The notes under the pieces are model-generated. The model was not told the DNA's origin, searched no databases, and was given only the letters and a program-made list of their open reading frames with translations. From Neorhizobium alkalisoli (GTDB lineage Bacteria; Pseudomonadota; Alphaproteobacteria; Rhizobiales; Rhizobiaceae), in the NCBI RefSeq assembly GCF_002968635.1, contig NZ_PVBN01000001.1:682001-746000 (forward strand): a stretch of DNA of 64,000 nt, in the 5' to 3' direction. Of the stretch, positions 7,727 through 15,553 are shown one piece after another (positions within the stretch are counted from its first letter, which is position 1; each line of letters opens with the position of its first letter). The position numbers and the translations under genes were made by a program.

Positions 7727-8479
7727 ATGGACGTAACCACATCGCCTAAAAATCCCGTTGTATCCCGCGAGGAATGGCTGGAAGCGCGCCGCAAGCTGCT
7801 CGCGCTTGAAAAGGAGGAAACTCATCTGCGCGACAAGGTGCGCGCGGCACGCCAGACGCTTCCTTGGGTCAGGATGGACAAGGACTATGTCTTCGACACC
7901 CCGGCGGGCAAAAAGAACCTCGCCGATCTTTTCGATGGCCGCAGACAGCTCCTCGTTTATCACTTCATGCTCGGCCCGGATTGGGATGCCGGCTGCCCCG
8001 GCTGCTCCTTCCTCTCGGACCACATAGACGGAGCCTTGCCGCATCTCAACAATCACGACGTTACCTGGGTCTCTGTCTCGCGCGCGCCGCTCGACAAGAT
8101 CGAGGCTTACAAAAAGCGGATGGGCTGGAAATTTCCCTGGGTCTCGTCCTTCGGCAACGATTTCAACTTCGACTTCCACGTCTCCTTCACCAAGGAAGAC
8201 CTGGCGAAGGACAAAGTATTCTACAATTTCTCGGCCATCCCGCCGGAACAGGCGCATGACGAACTGCCGGGTCTTTCGGCATTCTACAAGAACGAGAAGG
8301 GTGAGGTCTTTCATACCTATTCGAGCTACGCGCGCGGCGGCGAAGAGCTGATCGGCACACTAATGATCCTCGATCGGGCTCCCTTCGGTCGCAACGAGGG
8401 CTCCACCATGGACTTCGTCAAGCGTCATGACGAATACGAACCCGCGCCGACGGGGGAAGCTTCATCCTGTTGCCATTAA
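7727..8479 (+). CDS. DUF899 family (thioredoxin-fold) protein
   Basis: A 250-residue DUF899 protein, a family related to the thioredoxin/AhpC fold. A helical N-terminus (VSREEWLEARRKLLALEKEETHLRD) precedes the fold. The motif GPDWDAGCPGCSF places a CPGC pair at residues 90-93, a likely redox site. FHVSFTKED and YSSYARGGE are further conserved patches. The C-terminus ends in an unusual CCH. The biochemical activity of this family is not established. A GGAGGAGG ribosome-binding site precedes the ATG. It heads a probable operon with DUF1579 and VOC genes under the divergent MarR regulator. Confidence 0.92.
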   Translation: MDVTTSPKNPVVSREEWLEARRKLLALEKEETHLRDKVRAARQTLPWVRMDKDYVFDTPAGKKNLADLFDGRRQLLVYHFMLGPDWDAGCPGCSFLSDHIDGALPHLNNHDVTWVSVSRAPLDKIEAYKKRMGWKFPWVSSFGNDFNFDFHVSFTKEDLAKDKVFYNFSAIPPEQAHDELPGLSAFYKNEKGEVFHTYSSYARGGEELIGTLMILDRAPFGRNEGSTMDFVKRHDEYEPAPTGEASSCCH

Positions 8480-8516
8480 GTGGCGTCATCATGAGTGATC
8501 ACAGGGAGGAAAGATC

Positions 8517-8990
8517 ATGGGTATGGAACTGGCTAAACCCCAGGCCGAGCACGGTTTTCTTGAAAAGCTCGTCGGCACCTGGGACGTTACGTCCTCGACC
8601 ATGGGGGGCGACGAGAAATGGACGGAAGTCGTTCGATCGCTGAGCGGTATCTGGTTCGTTGCCGAAGGCAATGGCGACATGCCGGGTGGAGAGCCCGCAA
8701 CGACGATGCTCACCCTCGGCTATGATCCCGATCGCGGCAAATATGTCGGAAGCTGGATAGGCAGCATGATGAACTACATGTGGGTCTATGAAGGCGAGGT
8801 CTCGGAGGACGGCACGACCCTCAACCTCTACACGACCGGTCCTGATTTCGCAGAGCCCGGCAAGATCGGCGAATATCGCGAGCAGATCATCTTCCAGGAC
8901 AGCGATCATCGCAGCTTCAATTCCAGCGCCAAACAGCCGGACGGCACCTGGAAGCAGTTCATGGACGTGCAATACGCGCGCAAGGGCTGA
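8517..8990 (+). CDS. DUF1579 family protein
   Basis: A 157-residue protein matching DUF1579, whose members are small beta-rich cytosolic proteins with a lipocalin-like outlook. Typical patches are FLEKLVGTWDV near the N-terminus, then GYDPDRGKYVGSWIGSM. No signal peptide or catalytic motif is evident. It lies 37 bp after the DUF899 gene with its own AGGGAGGAAAG ribosome-binding site, and 57 bp before the VOC gene. Co-transcription is likely. Function is unknown; binding of a small hydrophobic ligand is only a guess from the fold. Confidence 0.9.
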   Translation: MGMELAKPQAEHGFLEKLVGTWDVTSSTMGGDEKWTEVVRSLSGIWFVAEGNGDMPGGEPATTMLTLGYDPDRGKYVGSWIGSMMNYMWVYEGEVSEDGTTLNLYTTGPDFAEPGKIGEYREQIIFQDSDHRSFNSSAKQPDGTWKQFMDVQYARKG

Positions 8991-9047
8991 TCCCGGCGTG
9001 CAATGACACCGCGTCGATCGACGCGACAACCATTTGAGGAGACGACC

Positions 9048-9863
9048 ATGTTGCAGACCGTTTCTGGGTCGCGTTCGCAGACCCATGGCAAATTCATATG
9101 GTGCGAACTCATGACGCCGGACACCGATGCCGCCGGCAAATTCTATTCGTCGGTGATCGGCTGGAAGGTCAAGCCGGTCGAAATGCCGGACCTCGACTTC
9201 CCCTATTTCCTGTTCGAAATGGGCGAGGGCGATAACTGCCCGGGCATCGGCGGCATGATGAATTTCCCGCCGGAACTCGAAGGCAAGATCCCGCCGAACT
9301 GGACGGGTTATGTCGCGGTCGACGACTGCGACCAGACCGCCAAGGATTTTGTCGCCAATGGCGGCCGGGTGCAGCGCGAGCCGGAAGATATCCCGGGCAT
9401 CGGCCGCTTCGCGGTCGTCGCCGATCCGCATGGCGCCGTCATCTGCATCATGACGCCCCTGCCGATGGAAACCCCGCCGCCGGAACTGGCTGCGGACGCC
9501 GTCGGAAATCTCGGCTGGCGGGAACTTTATGCGGGCGACGGGCAGGAAGCCTTCGACTTCTATTCGAAAGTCTTCGGCTGGACGCTCGACCACGACATGG
9601 ATATGGGCCCGATGGGCGTCTACAAGATCTTCGCCCACAATGGCACCGCCATCGGCGGCATGATGACGAGGCCTGAAAGCGTTCCGGTTCCGTGCTGGGC
9701 CTATTACTTCAACGTGGAAGCGATCGATGCCGCAATCTCGCGGGTCACCGGCGGCGGCGGCCAGGTCGTGAACGGCCCGATGGAGGTCCCCGGCGGCAGC
9801 TGGATCATCCAGTGCACCGATCCCCAGGGCGCGTTCTTCTGCCTGGTGGCGCCCAAGCGCTGA
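9048..9863 (+). CDS. VOC family protein, two-domain (glyoxalase/bleomycin-resistance fold)
   Basis: A 271-residue protein built from two VOC modules. The first runs from GKFIWCELMTPDTDAAGKFY to GRFAVVADPHGAVICI; the second from LGWRELYAGDGQEAFDFY to GSWIIQCTDPQGAFFCL. Such two-domain proteins resemble the mycobacterial Cfp30B type. Metal-binding glutamates are not complete enough to claim glyoxalase activity. The ATG at 9048 is chosen because TGAGGAG lies 7 bp upstream, rather than an ATG at 9003. It is the third gene of the MarR-controlled cluster. Two strong hairpins follow it. Confidence 0.92.
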   Translation: MLQTVSGSRSQTHGKFIWCELMTPDTDAAGKFYSSVIGWKVKPVEMPDLDFPYFLFEMGEGDNCPGIGGMMNFPPELEGKIPPNWTGYVAVDDCDQTAKDFVANGGRVQREPEDIPGIGRFAVVADPHGAVICIMTPLPMETPPPELAADAVGNLGWRELYAGDGQEAFDFYSKVFGWTLDHDMDMGPMGVYKIFAHNGTAIGGMMTRPESVPVPCWAYYFNVEAIDAAISRVTGGGGQVVNGPMEVPGGSWIIQCTDPQGAFFCLVAPKR

Positions 9864-9917
9864 TATTGGGCTGTCTATCGTCCGGCCCCCGTCGTCAGGC
9901 AGGGGCTCCAGCCTCGG

Positions 9918-9960
9918 CCGGGGTTCCCCGGCGGGGCGGGATGGGAATGCCCATCCCGCC
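9918..9960. repeat. Two tandem GC-rich hairpins
   Basis: CCGGGG-TT-CCCCGG (9918-9931) is followed by an 11-bp perfect stem with an AATG loop (9935-9945 with 9950-9960). There is no T-run, so this is either a weak or Rho-assisted terminator of the DUF899 cluster or a structured repeat. Confidence 0.5.
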
Positions 9961-10035
9961 GCAACCTTGCGCAGGTGGTCCGGCTGCTATAAGCGGCAGG
10001 CTACCAGCGCAATACGGTTGAGGAACAGGTGGCCT

Positions 10036-10338
10036 ATGGCAGGCGATGACGACGAATATGTCTATGACGAGGCGACGGGCGAATGGCGTCCGGCGTCGGA
10101 AATCGCCGCGGCTGCGCAGGCGTCTGCGGAAGTTCGCGACGCTTCTGGAACCGTCCTCAAGGACGGCGATTCCGTCACGCTCATCAAGGATCTGAAGGTC
10201 AAGGGCGCCGGGCAGACCCTGAAGCAGGGTACGGTCATCAGATCGATCCGGCTGACCGACAACCCGGAAGAGATCGACTGCCGCCACGACGCCATCAAGG
10301 GCCTCGTCCTGCGCACGGAATTTGTCCGCAAACGGTAG
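10036..10338 (+). CDS. PhnA/YjdM C-terminal domain protein
   Basis: A 100-residue acidic-start protein whose second half is the PhnA (YjdM) C-terminal domain: VLKDGDSVTLIKDLKVKG, then LKQGTVIRSIRLTDNPEEIDCR and GLVLRTEFVRK. The N-terminal zinc ribbon of E. coli YjdM is absent and is replaced by MAGDDDEYVYDEATGEWRPASE, a WW-like stretch. Despite historical naming, a direct role in phosphonate use is not established. The ATG at 10036 follows AGGTGG. It converges on the 10411 gene with a shared hairpin between them. Confidence 0.87.
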   Translation: MAGDDDEYVYDEATGEWRPASEIAAAAQASAEVRDASGTVLKDGDSVTLIKDLKVKGAGQTLKQGTVIRSIRLTDNPEEIDCRHDAIKGLVLRTEFVRKR

Positions 10339-10366
10339 GCCTTTTCGGCGATCCCCCTGTCTGAAC

Positions 10367-10399
10367 CGCCGGCCACAGGGCTCCGCGCGGTGGCCGGCG
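10367..10399. terminator. Bidirectional terminator-like hairpin
   Basis: A 10-bp perfect stem CGCCGGCCAC/GTGGCCGGCG (10367-10376 with 10390-10399) lies between the convergent genes ending at 10338 and 10411. T-rich sequence follows on the plus side at 10411. Confidence 0.6.
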
Positions 10400-10410
10400 T
10401 CATTTCGGTC

Positions 10411-11787
10411 TTATTTTTGGTCTGCGTTTCCCGTCGGCAGCTCTGTTTCCGGCAGTCGCTCGCCGCGGATGGCCCAATAGAAAAGCTTGAGCTTGCGGCT
10501 CTGGGGCTGATTGGGAAAGGTGTCGTTATAGGCCTTGTCCAGGATCGACGGGTTGAACACTACCTTCTGGGCGACGATTTCAAAGAAGCGCGCCACAAGC
10601 AGTTTCCGGTCGGCAGAGGGACTTTCGCCGGCCTGTCGAGGCGGCGGGCGTTGAGCGCCAGAGCCGTCCGGCGCGGGTTGCCCTGATACCTCCGTACTCT
10701 CGCCGATCGCCTTGCCGAATATGCCGTAACGGTCGTTGGTATAGGTGACGATGCCGTTGTCGAACTTGCAGCCCGGAATTGCCTCGGCATAGGTGCGGAT
10801 GATTTCCAGGTCGCCGACGTAATAGTTAAAATCGATGCCGTCGCAGAAGGCCTTCGCCGCCTTCTCGTGATTCGGATATTTATGGACAAGCTCACCCTTG
10901 GCGCCGCAAGGGGAATCTTTCGGAACGAGTGTTCCGCTTTGCTGCCGCAGGTATTTGACGAGCTGTTCTTCGAAGAGGGGCAACTCCCTGGCGTCGATCA
11001 GTGCCTTTATGCCGCGGCTCTGGGCATTCGTGCCGCCTACCAGGCCGATCAGCGCCAGTTTGCGGCTGGAAGTTCCGGCGGCTGCCGCATCGCCATTCGG
11101 GCGGTTGCCGTCGAGGGCGGGTTTACCGGCAATGGCAACCTCGTTCGCGCCGGTGGATGTGTTGGTGCCCAGGGCTTTCGGCTGGCCATCCGGATCCTCT
11201 GCGACTGGGATGCTGTCGCCGCACGGGTTTTCCAGTGCCGGTTGATTCCTGCGCGAAAGATAGCTAATGCCGGTTAGGAACAGGGGCGGCGAGACGATCA
11301 CGTCGCGCCGTTCGTTGGTGATTGTGGCGGGATCGCAAAGAATGTCGAATCGCGTTCCGAGTGCTTCGAAGCGGGAGCGGGCGGGTGTGTTCAGCACGCC
11401 ATCCGGCACCTCCTCGCATTGCGGTTCGCGGCCGTCGGCGGGCGGTCTGGCATAACATTGCTGGTCGATATCGTAGACGATGATGTCTTCTAGCCGTAGG
11501 TGCTGGCCTCCGCCCGACGGGCCTATCAGCATTTCGGAAAGAGCGGCATCGCAGATCCGCACTATGTAGCCGCCGTAGCCGGTGCGGCTCAGGGGGCCAC
11601 GGGTCGAATCGCTTTCGATGACACGGGCCGGGAGCCGGTAGGAAAACGGCCGCGCCTTGCTCCGTACGCCAATCGCCAGCTTGGCGGCTTGCGCCGGATC
11701 GTCCGCAGCGCCCGTTACGGGGAGCGCCGGAATCAGAGTGACGGCGAGGAGGATGGAAGCCGCGAACGCGGCGCCGGCGAATTTCAT
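10411..11787 (-). CDS. Periplasmic solute-binding-protein-like protein, uncharacterised
   Basis: A 458-residue exported protein with a Sec signal peptide (FAASILLAVTLIPALPVTGAA). Its overall pattern recalls family 3 extracellular solute-binding proteins. LAIGVRSKARPFSYR opens the domain, GYGGYIVRICDAAL resembles the segment that selects the ligand, FDILCDPATIT and DFNYYVGDLEIIRTY follow, and the tail KLFYWAIRGERLPE is unusual. A long insertion rich in Pro/Asn/Gly (about residues 190-260) breaks the domain, and eight or so cysteines suggest disulfides. Its ATG overlaps the stop codon of the membrane-protein gene (ATGA), so the two are translationally coupled. No ABC permease or ATPase is nearby, which argues against a classical uptake system. 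Confidence 0.8.
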   Translation of the reverse strand: MKFAGAAFAASILLAVTLIPALPVTGAADDPAQAAKLAIGVRSKARPFSYRLPARVIESDSTRGPLSRTGYGGYIVRICDAALSEMLIGPSGGGQHLRLEDIIVYDIDQQCYARPPADGREPQCEEVPDGVLNTPARSRFEALGTRFDILCDPATITNERRDVIVSPPLFLTGISYLSRRNQPALENPCGDSIPVAEDPDGQPKALGTNTSTGANEVAIAGKPALDGNRPNGDAAAAGTSSRKLALIGLVGGTNAQSRGIKALIDARELPLFEEQLVKYLRQQSGTLVPKDSPCGAKGELVHKYPNHEKAAKAFCDGIDFNYYVGDLEIIRTYAEAIPGCKFDNGIVTYTNDRYGIFGKAIGESTEVSGQPAPDGSGAQRPPPRQAGESPSADRKLLVARFFEIVAQKVVFNPSILDKAYNDTFPNQPQSRKLKLFYWAIRGERLPETELPTGNADQK

Positions 11788-13595
11788 TGCGTCCCTCCTT
11801 GCACGACAGGAACTACCGCCCGGGACGATTCGCGGCCGTGCTCGCTCCATTCGAGGAGAAGCGAGAAGACGATCAGGAAGCACACGGGAAGTACGCTCAG
11901 GATCAGGGCGTCGCGTATCGTCTGGGAGAAGGAGGCCGTAGGCGGCGGCGGAAGGGAAGGGGTGACTGTGACGAACAGGATCGCCCACTGATAGAGAAAA
12001 TAGAGCAGGCTGGCGATGGCCGCGATCACCAGAGTGAACAGAACGCTCTGGCTGCGATGCTTGTCCATGATGATGAGTGCGGCCATGGCCAGGATGATGC
12101 CCGCGCCCGCCTGCATGGCAAAAAAACGTCCGCTTTGCTGGAAGAGGTCGATGATCTGCATCCGTGTCGGCGTCAGGTTGGTATCCCACGACAGTTCCCC
12201 GACCTCGACGAGGGCGGTGAGAAAGACAGCCACAAGACCCGACAGGAGCGACATGGCCAGCATTCTCAGGAACGGAAACTGGTAGAACTTCCAGTTTTCC
12301 CGCCAGGACTGCTGTTCGATCCGGACCTCGCGGCCGAGAATGACGAGGAGGACGCTGAAGGTCGTGACCAGCAGCGTCTGCAACTGGTCCCAGCTCGCTC
12401 GGCTGAGAATCTCGTCAATCCGGGAGTGGCGCCACGCCTGAAGAGCGGCGACACAATTCGCCGGAAGCTTCTCCTGCTGACAGGTTGAAAGCAGGCCGGG
12501 ATCGACGGTTCCTTCGGGACCGGAGGAAAGGTAGATAATGGGATTGGCAGCGGCGTACCAGTAATACCAGATATAGTAGAGGAAGAAGGCGCAGAGAAAC
12601 GCGATCACGAAGGCGATCACGATGCTCAGCCCGAAGGAATTGTGTTCGTCCTTCTTGGATGTCTCGAGTGCATTCCTGATTCTCATAATCGGGTCGGCCT
12701 TTTCACCGTGGCCGCCGCGGGAACTGTAGATCGCGTGGTCGTTGCGGATGTACAGCACCGCAAAAAGGGCCATGATATTGGAGCGCGCCAGTGCCGCCTC
12801 ATCCGCGAACTGGTCGTATTTCTCCTCCAGTGCTTCGTCGTTCTGGACGGGTAGGACGTCCATGAGCGTTTCCAGCCTGTCGATATCCTGGCCGAGCTTG
12901 TCCGACAGGCTTTTCAGCCGCTCCACATTGTAGAGGGGAAAGTAGACCACGCGATTGTTGGGGTCGGTGGCGATCGACAGGCAGTCGATCGCCGTCAGTG
13001 ATTCGACGATGGGCCGGCGCCATTCCTCTGGCACCTTGCCTTCCGAACGCTGGTTGAAGCGTTCCACCAGCCGTTTCGGATGGCCTGCCATCAGCTTCTC
13101 ATAGGGAACGTCCCCGAGGTCCTTGATGACCCGGTAGACCCCGCGCGGAACGCCGGCAAGCCGATGGGCCAGCGACCGCAGGGTCGTCTCGATCGGCTTG
13201 ACCGCACCGAGCGAAAGGGAGGAGATGATCAGCGCGGAAACTAAGATAGGTTTGTCGTACTGGGCCGCGGAAAGGGTAGCAGTATCGTCGAGCATTACGG
13301 TGCCCTGATCGGTCGCGCCGATCTGGTCGAGCGCGTTGTTGGCCTGCATCAGCAATCCGTAGACTTCCGCCGAGCTGAGGACGACCACGTATGCGATCAG
13401 ATAGATAACCGCATAGAAGGCGAAGCCCGCGATGATCTCGCCGGTCGTGCAAAGGTTCCTGACCTCCACGTCCTTCAGGATGGGATGCAACACGAAGGGA
13501 TGTCGGGCGCTCGGCGAGTTGAAGTTGCGATAAGCCTCGATCACCAGCGTAACCGCACCAGCCGTGACGAAGCCCCAGTAGACCAGATCGTACAT
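11784..13595 (-). CDS. Polytopic inner-membrane protein of unknown family
   Basis: A 603-residue protein with about nine predicted membrane segments: near residues 3-22, 50-75, 116-135, 325-350, 408-428, 447-470, 497-517, 523-548 and 567-588. A cytosol-sized hydrophilic region of about 170 residues (150-320) separates segments 3 and 4. A loop with two cysteines (STCQQEKLPANC) follows segment 4. I do not recognise the family, and it does not look like an ABC permease, MFS or sensor kinase. It is the middle gene of a three-gene operon: 17 bp after the small secreted peptide gene and overlapping the binding-protein-like gene by 4 bp. Confidence 0.82.
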   Translation of the reverse strand: MYDLVYWGFVTAGAVTLVIEAYRNFNSPSARHPFVLHPILKDVEVRNLCTTGEIIAGFAFYAVIYLIAYVVVLSSAEVYGLLMQANNALDQIGATDQGTVMLDDTATLSAAQYDKPILVSALIISSLSLGAVKPIETTLRSLAHRLAGVPRGVYRVIKDLGDVPYEKLMAGHPKRLVERFNQRSEGKVPEEWRRPIVESLTAIDCLSIATDPNNRVVYFPLYNVERLKSLSDKLGQDIDRLETLMDVLPVQNDEALEEKYDQFADEAALARSNIMALFAVLYIRNDHAIYSSRGGHGEKADPIMRIRNALETSKKDEHNSFGLSIVIAFVIAFLCAFFLYYIWYYWYAAANPIIYLSSGPEGTVDPGLLSTCQQEKLPANCVAALQAWRHSRIDEILSRASWDQLQTLLVTTFSVLLVILGREVRIEQQSWRENWKFYQFPFLRMLAMSLLSGLVAVFLTALVEVGELSWDTNLTPTRMQIIDLFQQSGRFFAMQAGAGIILAMAALIIMDKHRSQSVLFTLVIAAIASLLYFLYQWAILFVTVTPSLPPPPTASFSQTIRDALILSVLPVCFLIVFSLLLEWSEHGRESSRAVVPVVQGGTQ

Positions 13596-13612
13596 GACGC
13601 GCCGCTACGGCG

Positions 13613-13735
13613 TCAGATGCACGTACTAACGCCCGGGCGACACGGTCCGGCGGCCGTGGCGATCCCCGAACCCGCGGACATGGATACCGTAATCAAAGCC
13701 ATGAGCGAAGCGATTACAAAAGCCGACTTCAACAT
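13613..13735 (-). CDS. Small secreted peptide (40 residues) with two cysteines
   Basis: Forty residues beginning MLKSAFVIASLMALITVS. This is a textbook signal peptide with a positive start, hydrophobic core and ATAA cleavage-like site. It leaves a mature segment of only about 11 residues, GPCRPGVSTCI, with two cysteines six residues apart. The ATG is preceded by CGGAG at proper spacing. It lies 17 bp before the membrane-protein gene, so it looks like the first gene of that operon. Alternatives are a non-functional leader ORF or a lipoprotein remnant. The translation was checked codon by codon. Confidence 0.55.
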   Translation of the reverse strand: MLKSAFVIASLMALITVSMSAGSGIATAAGPCRPGVSTCI

Positions 13736-13784
13736 GAGATAGCTCCGAACTTGATACACGGGTGGGATATTACATGGATCCCGG

Positions 13785-13814
13785 TTGAGATGCAACTTAC
13801 ACGTTGTATCTCAA
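13785..13814. promoter_or_regulatory. 30-bp inverted repeat upstream of the peptide-membrane operon
   Basis: Arms TTGAGATGCAAC (13785-13796) and GTTGTATCTCAA (13803-13814) pair with one mismatch around TTACAC. The repeat lies 50 bp upstream of the peptide gene. On that strand it is not followed by a T-run, so it looks like an operator more than a terminator of the upstream ATPase gene. Confidence 0.55.
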
Positions 13815-13873
13815 TCGCCCTCAACCTAACGGTCTAGCCTGTTTCGGCTCGATCGCCAGTTGTATCCTCGGTC

Positions 13874-15442
13874 CTACCGCTTCAAGCTCCCCAGAATACC
13901 GCGCACCAAAGCCCGGCCGATCTGGGTCGCGACCGTGCGGGTGACGCTTTTCATTGCGGCCTCGACCAGCGTCTCGCGCTGGTAGCCGGCGCGGCGCGGC
14001 TGGGTGCGGCTCTGGTCGTCGTCCTTGTCGGTACCGAAGCCCGGCAGCGTCCAGCCCGTCGTTTCGCCGGAGCCGGCGGGCGGGGAGGGGGCGAGTTCGT
14101 CCTGCGCCTTTTTCGCGGCCGCCGCGTCGGCCGCAGCCTTGGCGCGGGTGGCGAGCATTTCGAAGGCGGATTCGCGGTCCAGGTCTTCGTCATAGAGGCC
14201 GAGCACCGGGCTCCTGTCCATCACCGTCTGCCGCTCCTGATCGGAGATCGGGCCGATCCGGCCGGAGGGCGGGCGGACGAGCGTCCGTTCCACCATGGAA
14301 GGCGCACCCTTGCCCTCGAGCGTCGAAACAAGCGCTTCGCCGGTGCCGAGATTGGTGATTGCCGTGGCGCAGTCGAAGGCCGGATTGGGACGGAAGGTAT
14401 CGGCCGCCGTCTTCACCGCCTTCTGTTCGCGCGGCGTATAGGCGCGCAGCGCGTGCTGCACCCGGTTGCCGAGCTGGGCGAGCACCGTCTCCGGCACATC
14501 CAGCGGGTTCTGGGTGACGAAATAGACGCCGACGCCCTTGGAGCGGATCAGGCGCACGACCTGCTCGACGCGTTCGGTCAGAACCTTCGGCGCGTCGTTG
14601 AAGAGCAGATGCGCCTCGTCGAAGAAGAAGACCAGTTTCGGCTTTTCCGGATCGCCCACTTCCGGCAACTCCTCGAAAAGCTCGGAGAGCAGCCACAGCA
14701 GGAAGGTCGCGTAAAGCCTCGGGTTCATCATCAGCTTGTCGGCGGCAAGCACCGAGATCTGGCCATAGCCGCTGTTTGGATTGACCCGCATCACGTCGGT
14801 GATCTTCAGCGCCGGCTCGCCGAAGAAGTGCTCGGCGCCCTGCTGTTCGAGGACCAGCAGGCCTCGCTGGATCGATGCGACGGAAGCCTTGGAGATCAGG
14901 CCGAACTGACCCGAAAGCTCGGAGGCGTTTTCAGCCATGTAGTTCAGAAGAGACGAGAAGTCCTTGAGATCGAGCAGCGGCAGGCCGGCCTTGTCGGCGA
15001 TCTTGAAGGCGATGTTGATGACGCCTTCCTGCGGTTCGGAGGCATCCATCAGCCGGGAGAGGAGAAGGGGCCCCATTTCCGCGATCGTGGTGCGCACCCG
15101 GTGGCCTTTTTCGCCGAAGAGATCCCAGAAGATCACCGGGAACTGCTCGAAGTCATAGTCGGCAAAGCCGATCTGCTCGGCCCGCTTCAGGAGGAAATCC
15201 TTGGCCTCACCCTTTGCGGCGATACCGGAAAGGTCGCCCTTGATATCGGCTGCGAAAACCGGCACGCCGGCCTTCGAAAAACCCTCGGCCAGCACCTGCA
15301 GGGTCACGGTCTTGCCGGTGCCGGTGGCGCCGGTCACCAGCCCGTGGCGATTGCCGAATTTCAATTCCAGATGTTCCGCCTTGTTGAGCGAATCGTCCGG
15401 ATTGCGGCTGCCGCCGATGAAGAGCTTTCCCGTCTCGTCCAT
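13874..15442 (-). CDS. DUF853 family ATPase (HerA-like, YjgR)
   Basis: A 522-residue P-loop ATPase of the HerA/FtsK superfamily, DUF853 (YjgR) branch. Walker A GATGTGKT is at residues 38-45. Walker B LVFFFDEAHLLF is mid-protein, followed by RSKGVGVYFVTQNPLDVP, a sensor-like strand typical of these translocases. The region after about residue 420 is Ala-rich and low in complexity. Biological role is not settled; a DNA-translocase-like function is inferred from the fold. It is divergent from the YihY gene and encoded alone. Confidence 0.93.
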   Translation of the reverse strand: MDETGKLFIGGSRNPDDSLNKAEHLELKFGNRHGLVTGATGTGKTVTLQVLAEGFSKAGVPVFAADIKGDLSGIAAKGEAKDFLLKRAEQIGFADYDFEQFPVIFWDLFGEKGHRVRTTIAEMGPLLLSRLMDASEPQEGVINIAFKIADKAGLPLLDLKDFSSLLNYMAENASELSGQFGLISKASVASIQRGLLVLEQQGAEHFFGEPALKITDVMRVNPNSGYGQISVLAADKLMMNPRLYATFLLWLLSELFEELPEVGDPEKPKLVFFFDEAHLLFNDAPKVLTERVEQVVRLIRSKGVGVYFVTQNPLDVPETVLAQLGNRVQHALRAYTPREQKAVKTAADTFRPNPAFDCATAITNLGTGEALVSTLEGKGAPSMVERTLVRPPSGRIGPISDQERQTVMDRSPVLGLYDEDLDRESAFEMLATRAKAAADAAAAKKAQDELAPSPPAGSGETTGWTLPGFGTDKDDDQSRTQPRRAGYQRETLVEAAMKSVTRTVATQIGRALVRGILGSLKR

Positions 15443-15553
15443 GCAACTATGCGCTCCCTCGCCGCGTTGTTCGCCAGCTGTTTATAGGATGTGCCGAGGC
15501 GGCGGGCAACGGGAACGAATCCGCCAAAGCCAGGGCACGGGAGGTTGGCAGAC

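Noticed and set aside
10411-12189. Longer reading of the binding-protein-like gene up to 12189
   Set aside because: The extra N-terminal part overlaps the membrane-protein gene out of frame and has no signal peptide; the ATG at 11787 has one and overlaps the upstream stop.
14453-15487. Plus-strand frame opposite the DUF853 ATPase gene
   Set aside because: Antisense to an ATPase with Walker A and B; composition typical of a reverse-strand shadow.
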